Part shown: one piece after another, positions 14,479-18,531 of the stretch
How positions within the stretch are numbered: the stretch's first letter is position 1
How the letters are laid out: every line of letters starts with the position of its first letter
NCBI GenBank assembly: GCA_038217425.1
Contig: JBBQPM010000131.1
Coordinates: 1 to 18,531 of the forward strand
Direction: 5' to 3'
Source of the DNA: JAIEPT01 sp038217425
GTDB taxonomy: Bacteria > Planctomycetota > Planctomycetia > Gemmatales > Gemmataceae
Length of the DNA stretch: 18,531 nucleotides
Notes under the pieces: generated by a model
Seen by the model: the letters and a program-made list of their open reading frames with translations, nothing else
What the model was told of the DNA's origin: nothing
Databases searched by the model: none
Made by a program: the position numbers and the translations under genes

Positions 14479-15390
14479 ATGTCTTTCGGCAACTACCCTC
14501 ACGGCCAAAACGGCAGCGCGCTCATGCGGCTCGCGCCTCTACTGCTTGCCATCATCCCCGCCATCGCCTTGATGTCGAAAGGGTGTCAGGAAGGCCCCTT
14601 TGGTCGAAAACAGATCGTCAAGCTCTCCGTGGCCGAGGAGAAAACGCTCGGCGCTCAGGCGTTCAACCAGATCCTGCACGAGAACCGCGATAAGATCCTG
14701 CCTCCCTCGGCGCCGATCGTTCGGAAGGTCGTCGAGATTGGCGACAAGCTGCGTAAGGCGGCGCAAAGTCCGGAATTCCTCAAGGCGACCAAGCTCAAAA
14801 AGCTCGACTTCCAGTGGGAGTTCCGGGTCATTCAGGAAAACCAGGTCAACGCCTTTTGCCTGCCCGGCGGTAAGGTCGTCGTCTACACCGGCATCATTCC
14901 GGTGTGCAAGACCGAAGCGGGCCTGGCCTGCGTCATGGGGCACGAGATCGCCCACGCCCTCGCCCATCACGGCGCCGAACGCATGGCCCATCAGGAGGTC
15001 GTGAAACTCGGACAAATTGCCGCCGCCGGAACTTTGGGCGGCAGCGATCCCGTCAAACAACAGCAGGTCATGGCGATTCTCAGCGCCGGCGCCAACATGG
15101 GCTTTCTGCTACCCTTTAGCCGCAAACACGAATCCGAAGCCGATCGGATCGGGCTTTATCTCATGGCGCTGGCGGGGTACGATCCGCGCGAGGCGGCCGA
15201 CTTCTGGGAACGCATGAAGACCGCGTCGGGAGGCAAAGGCCCCCCAGAGTTCGCGTCGACGCATCCCAGCCACGACCGCCGATCTGCCGACCTCCGCGCC
15301 TGGGCGCCCGAGGCGATGCCCTTCTTCGAACGCAGCCCCTATCGCCAAGTCCAGGATGTGCTGCTCCCCGGACCCAGGCCCAGACCGTAG
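14479..15390 (+). CDS. M48 family zinc metalloprotease, exported or membrane-anchored
   Basis: A 303-residue protein. Residues ~16-35 are a hydrophobic signal or anchor (MRLAPLLLAIIPAIALMSKG) followed by C36. The SKGC sequence is a poor lipobox, so lipoprotein status is open. The protease core has HEIAH at 155-159 and the third-ligand motif HESEADRIG at 217-225 (E218), as in BepA/LoiP-type M48 enzymes that degrade or chaperone envelope proteins. VNAFCLPGGKVVVYTGI is a typical M48 block and ASTHPSHDRR closes the domain. Length suits a compact single-domain member without TPRs. The ATG 14479 has CAGGG upstream at fair spacing; an internal ATG at residue 16 would start directly at the signal. 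It lies 33 bases after glgA and 11 before ligA, so cotranscription is likely. Confidence 0.93.
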   Translation: MSFGNYPHGQNGSALMRLAPLLLAIIPAIALMSKGCQEGPFGRKQIVKLSVAEEKTLGAQAFNQILHENRDKILPPSAPIVRKVVEIGDKLRKAAQSPEFLKATKLKKLDFQWEFRVIQENQVNAFCLPGGKVVVYTGIIPVCKTEAGLACVMGHEIAHALAHHGAERMAHQEVVKLGQIAAAGTLGGSDPVKQQQVMAILSAGANMGFLLPFSRKHESEADRIGLYLMALAGYDPREAADFWERMKTASGGKGPPEFASTHPSHDRRSADLRAWAPEAMPFFERSPYRQVQDVLLPGPRPRP

Positions 15391-15401
15391 AGAGATCTGC
15401 C

Positions 15402-17411
15402 ATGCCCGACGTGCAAGCGCGAATCGCCCAGCTTCGGCGCGAAATCGACCGTCACAATCGCCTGTACTACGCCCTGGCCGAGCCCGAAATCTCCGACCGG
15501 GAGTTCGACGCGCTCCTCCAGCAACTCATCGACCTCGAGACGGCGCACCCCGAGTATCTCACACCCGACAGCCCCAGCCAGCGCGTCGGCGGCGAGCCGA
15601 TCGAAGGTTTCCAGACCGTCCGCCATCGCGAGTCCATGCTCTCCATCGACAACACCTATGAGCCCGGCGAACTGCAGGAGTTCGATCGCCGAGTCCGCAA
15701 GCTGCTGCCGGGCGAAGCGATCACTTACGTCATCGAGCCGAAAATCGACGGCGTCGCCATGTCGCTGGTCTACGAAAAAGGCCTATTCGCCTTGGGCGTC
15801 ACTCGCGGCGACGGAGACATGGGAGACGACGTCACGCACAATCTGCGCACCGTGGCCGGCGTGCCGCTGCGCTTGCCGCAAAGTCCCGCACGGCTCGAAG
15901 CGCGGGGCGAAGTCTACATGAACCGCGCCGACCTTGCACGCATCAACCGCCTCCGCGCCGAAGCCGGCGACGAGCCGTACGCCAATCCGCGCAACCTCAC
16001 GTCCGGTTCGCTCAAGCTGCTCGACCCCAAAGAATGCGCCAAACGCCGGCTGCGGTTTTTCGCCTACGCCCTGGGCGTGTGCGAAGGCGTCGACGTCAAG
16101 ACCCATCTCGATGCCCTCGCGCTCCTGAGGGACTGGGGCTTCCCCGTCAATCCGCACATCGCCTCGTTCGCCGCCATCGACGACGTCATCGCCTATTGCG
16201 CCGCCTGGGCCGAGAAACGGAGCGATCTCCCCTACGACACTGACGGGCTCGTGATTAAAGTCAACGACTTCGGGCAGCGGCGGAAGCTGGGCTTCACGTC
16301 GAAATCGCCTCGGTGGGTGGTGGCGTTCAAATTCGCGGCCGAGCAAGCGCTGACCAAGCTCGAGAACATCACGCTGCAGATCGGCAAGCGCGGCACGCTG
16401 ACGCCGGTCGCCGAACTCGCCCCGGTGAAGCTGGCCGGCACGACGGTGAAGCGGGCGACGCTGCACAACGCCGACTTCCTGACGAGCAAAGACATCCGCA
16501 TCGGCGACATGGTCGTCGTCGAGAAAGCGGGCGAGGTCATCCCGTATATCGTCCGCTCCGAACCGGGCTCCCGCACCGGGGCCGAGGTCGTGTTTCAGTT
16601 CCCGACCCAGTGTCCCTTTTGCGGCAGCGCGCTGACGCGTGAGGGGGCGTTCTTCCGCTGCACCGGCGGCAGCGAATGCGTCAATCAGATCAAACGTCGG
16701 CTCCGTTCCTTCGCCACGCGCGGAGCCATGGACATCGAAAATCTGGGCGAGAAGATCATCGATCAACTCGTCGAGACCGGCATCGTCCGCTCGATTCCAG
16801 ATCTCTACCGTTTGACGGAAGAACAGCTTCTCAGCCTCGAACGCATGGGCAAAAAGTCGGCCCAGAATCTGCTTGAGGGAATCGAGGCGAGCAAGAGCCG
16901 AGGGCTGGCGCGCTTGCTGGCGGGCCTGGCGATTCCGCACGTGGGCGAGAGCGTGGCGGACCTGCTCGCCAAGGAGTTTCGCACGATGGACGCCCTCGCC
17001 GCCGCCGCGCCGGAGCGTCTCAGTGCCATCCCAGGCATCGGGCCGATCATGGCCGAGGATATCCCCGCGTTCTTCGCTCAGGAAAACGTCCAGACCATGC
17101 TCGCCGACCTCGCGGCCCTGGGCGTCTCCCTCAACGACGAACGGCCTGCGCCCCCGGCGGACCTTCAGGGCGTGAATCTCGCGGGCAAGACGTTCGTCAT
17201 CACCGGCACGCTGACGAAGTTTGGCCGAGAGGAAATCGAGGGGCTCATTCGCCAGCTGGGGGGCAAGGCGTCGGGCAGCGTTTCCAAGAGCACGAGTTAT
17301 CTCATCGCCGGCGCCAAGGCGGGGAGTAAACTGGACAAAGCGAAGGCGCTGGGCGTTCAAGTCCTCACCGAGGACGAGTTCCAGGCTTTGATTCAAGACA
17401 TGAAGGAATGA
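15402..17411 (+). CDS. ligA: NAD-dependent DNA ligase
   Basis: A 669-residue protein of standard LigA length that seals nicks in replication and repair using NAD. The domains appear in order. Ia and the adenylation domain carry the lysine that takes AMP in EPKIDGVAM (K114). An OB fold follows, with TLQIGKRGTLTPVAELAPV. A Cys4 zinc finger has C404, C407, C420 and C426. Helix-hairpin-helix repeats include LSAIPGIGPIMAEDIPAF. A BRCT domain runs from about 586 to the end (GKTFVITGTLTKFGREEIEG). All key motifs are present, so it should be active. ATG 15402 is 11 bases after the M48 stop with a purine-rich AGAGAGA site. It is an essential gene embedded in a run of unrelated genes; the next gene starts one base after its stop. 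Confidence 0.98.
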   Translation: MPDVQARIAQLRREIDRHNRLYYALAEPEISDREFDALLQQLIDLETAHPEYLTPDSPSQRVGGEPIEGFQTVRHRESMLSIDNTYEPGELQEFDRRVRKLLPGEAITYVIEPKIDGVAMSLVYEKGLFALGVTRGDGDMGDDVTHNLRTVAGVPLRLPQSPARLEARGEVYMNRADLARINRLRAEAGDEPYANPRNLTSGSLKLLDPKECAKRRLRFFAYALGVCEGVDVKTHLDALALLRDWGFPVNPHIASFAAIDDVIAYCAAWAEKRSDLPYDTDGLVIKVNDFGQRRKLGFTSKSPRWVVAFKFAAEQALTKLENITLQIGKRGTLTPVAELAPVKLAGTTVKRATLHNADFLTSKDIRIGDMVVVEKAGEVIPYIVRSEPGSRTGAEVVFQFPTQCPFCGSALTREGAFFRCTGGSECVNQIKRRLRSFATRGAMDIENLGEKIIDQLVETGIVRSIPDLYRLTEEQLLSLERMGKKSAQNLLEGIEASKSRGLARLLAGLAIPHVGESVADLLAKEFRTMDALAAAAPERLSAIPGIGPIMAEDIPAFFAQENVQTMLADLAALGVSLNDERPAPPADLQGVNLAGKTFVITGTLTKFGREEIEGLIRQLGGKASGSVSKSTSYLIAGAKAGSKLDKAKALGVQVLTEDEFQALIQDMKE

Positions 17412-17412
17412 C

Positions 17413-18495
17413 TTGGCTACCTTTGAATTCATTGCGTCGGCGGAAACGACCCAGTGGCATGACGCCCTGGCACATCTGCCGGGCCGTGATTTTTATTTCA
17501 CGCCTGCGTATCACGAACTCGGCGAAGGAGAGGCGCGACTCTTCGTCTACCGCGACGGCGGCGAGTCGCTCGTGCTGCCGCTCTTGTTGCGCCCGTTCGC
17601 AAAAGAACCCTGGGCCCATCTCGTTCCCCACGCCTGGGGCGACGCGACCAGCGTGTACGGCTACGCCGGGCCTTTGGCGTCGCAGGCGAATCTGTCGTCG
17701 GCGTTTCTGCGCGGCTTCCGCGAAACGCTGACGCGCGCGCTGAGCGATCTCGGCATCGTGTCGCTCTTCGCTCGATTGCATCCGCTGATCCCCGAGCAGC
17801 GCGACTGGTTGGCGGGACTGGGCGAAACTCCTCACATCGGCGTCACCGTCTCGATCGACACGACGCTCTCGGCCGAGGCGCGCGAAGCGCAGATGAAACG
17901 CAGCCATCGCCTGGAAATTCGCAGGTTGACGAAGACCGGCTGGACGTTTCGCATCGACGAATCGCTCGAGAAATTGGACGACTTCGTGCGCATCTATCAC
18001 GAGAACATGGTGCGTGTGGGAGCCAGGCCCGAGTATTTCTTCGCGCCGGACTACTTTCGCCGACTGTGCCGGGATCGCGCGCGTGTGAAACTCGGGCTCG
18101 TCGAGAACGACGGCGCCATCGGCTGCGCCGGCCTGATCCTGGTAGGCAGCGAATTCGGACAGTATCATCTGAGCGGCTCCGCGGACGCGGTCGGTTCGTT
18201 GCCGCTGACGAAGTTGTTGGTTTCATCGCTCGCGGAATGGGCGAATCGCGCGGGCCTTCGCCGCTTTCATTTGGGCGGCGGGCTCGGCGGCTGCGAAGAC
18301 GCCTTGTTCGAATTCAAGGCCCGATTCTCGCCGCTCAGGCACGACTTTCACGTCTGGCGCTGGATCGTTCGTCCCGACGATTACAATTCGTTGATCGACC
18401 AAAGTCTCCTGGCAGGGCCAGATTCGCCGCTCGAAACCGCCGGCGCCTACTTTCCCGCGTATCGCCATCCGAGTCTGCGCTGGGAAGAGCCGTAG
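17413..18495 (+). CDS. FemAB/GNAT-type acyltransferase (paralogue 2)
   Basis: A 360-residue soluble protein of the same FemAB-like GNAT group as the gene at 1585-2640. Shared blocks in the same order are DFYFTPAYHEL, ESLVLPLLLR, YGYAGPLAS, the basic segment KRSHRLEIRRLTKTGWTFRI, EYFFAPDYFRRL, FHLGGGLGGCED, FEFKARFSP and the C-terminal AYFPAYR. The probable job is transfer of an amino acid or acyl group to a cell-envelope or exopolysaccharide acceptor; the acceptor is not known. Translation begins at TTG 17413, one base after the ligA TGA (17409-17411), with AAGGA 17403-17407 as ribosome site inside the ligA end, which implies translational coupling. An overlapping ATG at 17408 is in another frame that soon stops. 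The gene is intact. Confidence 0.9.
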   Translation: MATFEFIASAETTQWHDALAHLPGRDFYFTPAYHELGEGEARLFVYRDGGESLVLPLLLRPFAKEPWAHLVPHAWGDATSVYGYAGPLASQANLSSAFLRGFRETLTRALSDLGIVSLFARLHPLIPEQRDWLAGLGETPHIGVTVSIDTTLSAEAREAQMKRSHRLEIRRLTKTGWTFRIDESLEKLDDFVRIYHENMVRVGARPEYFFAPDYFRRLCRDRARVKLGLVENDGAIGCAGLILVGSEFGQYHLSGSADAVGSLPLTKLLVSSLAEWANRAGLRRFHLGGGLGGCEDALFEFKARFSPLRHDFHVWRWIVRPDDYNSLIDQSLLAGPDSPLETAGAYFPAYRHPSLRWEEP

Positions 18496-18502
18496 GATAA
18501 TT

Positions 18503-18531
18503 GTGAGCGATGAGGCAAGGCGAGCGGCGCG
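18503..18531 (+). CDS. Possible start of a further gene, cut by window end
   Basis: Only 36 bases remain after the last stop. GTG 18503 opens a frame to the window end (about 9 codons, MSDEARRAA) with AGGA 7 bases upstream. ATG 18510 gives a different frame. Too short to identify or to be sure that a gene is there. Confidence 0.25.

Noticed and set aside
15783..17432. A 549-codon minus-strand open frame opposite ligA
   Set aside because: It lies fully over a complete, motif-rich ligase and has the Arg/Asp/Gly-rich composition of an antisense shadow.
1..18531. tRNA, rRNA or riboswitch in the intergenic gaps
   Set aside because: No cloverleaf-like or conserved RNA motif was seen; the gaps are short or filled with palindromic repeats.

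Overview
The window is GC-rich, densely coded bacterial chromosome, most likely from a planctomycete. The best evidence is the pair of secreted proteins on the minus strand: a DUF1549/DUF1553 cytochrome-type protein (7894-10038) and a PPC-domain protein (10152-12410), a combination characteristic of Planctomycetota. The intergenic palindromes also resemble repeat families I associate with planctomycete and other environmental genomes. No rRNA, tRNA, CRISPR array, transposase or phage gene was seen. I cannot assign a genus.

Layout. 1-637 is the 3' part of a multi-spanning membrane protein, followed by a long inverted-repeat element (647-760). 796-1578 encodes a HExxH metalloprotease-like protein of uncertain family. 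It converges on a minus-strand pair, an FHA-domain protein and a FemAB/GNAT-type acyltransferase (1585-3114). Divergent from that pair is a GT39/ArnT-like membrane glycosyltransferase (3270-4865). The convergent gap 4866-5313 is the only long non-coding stretch. It holds a ~153-bp tandem duplication that includes the last 14 codons of the glycosyltransferase, plus an inverted copy of a 33-bp element and several short GC hairpins.

Next on the minus strand are phoH and a PgpH-like 7TM-HD phosphodiesterase (5314-7779), a gene pair known from many bacteria. Upstream of them are a strong hairpin (7831-7885), the DUF1549/DUF1553 protein, the PPC-domain protein and a small Dabb-domain protein (12529-12840). 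Two palindromes with matching end sequences (10100-10141 and 12427-12527) bracket the PPC gene.

From 12925 to the end, genes run on the plus strand with short gaps: glgA (glycogen synthase), an M48 metalloprotease, ligA (NAD-dependent DNA ligase) and a second FemAB/GNAT-type protein whose TTG start lies one base after the ligA stop. This looks like one transcription unit of functionally unrelated genes. The two FemAB-like proteins are diverged paralogues.

The genes are mostly housekeeping or lineage-typical. No clearly new multi-gene system is evident. The most unusual points are the gene-tail duplication in a palindrome-rich gap, the metalloprotease, the duplicated FemAB genes and the CX4CH motif in the cytochrome-type protein.
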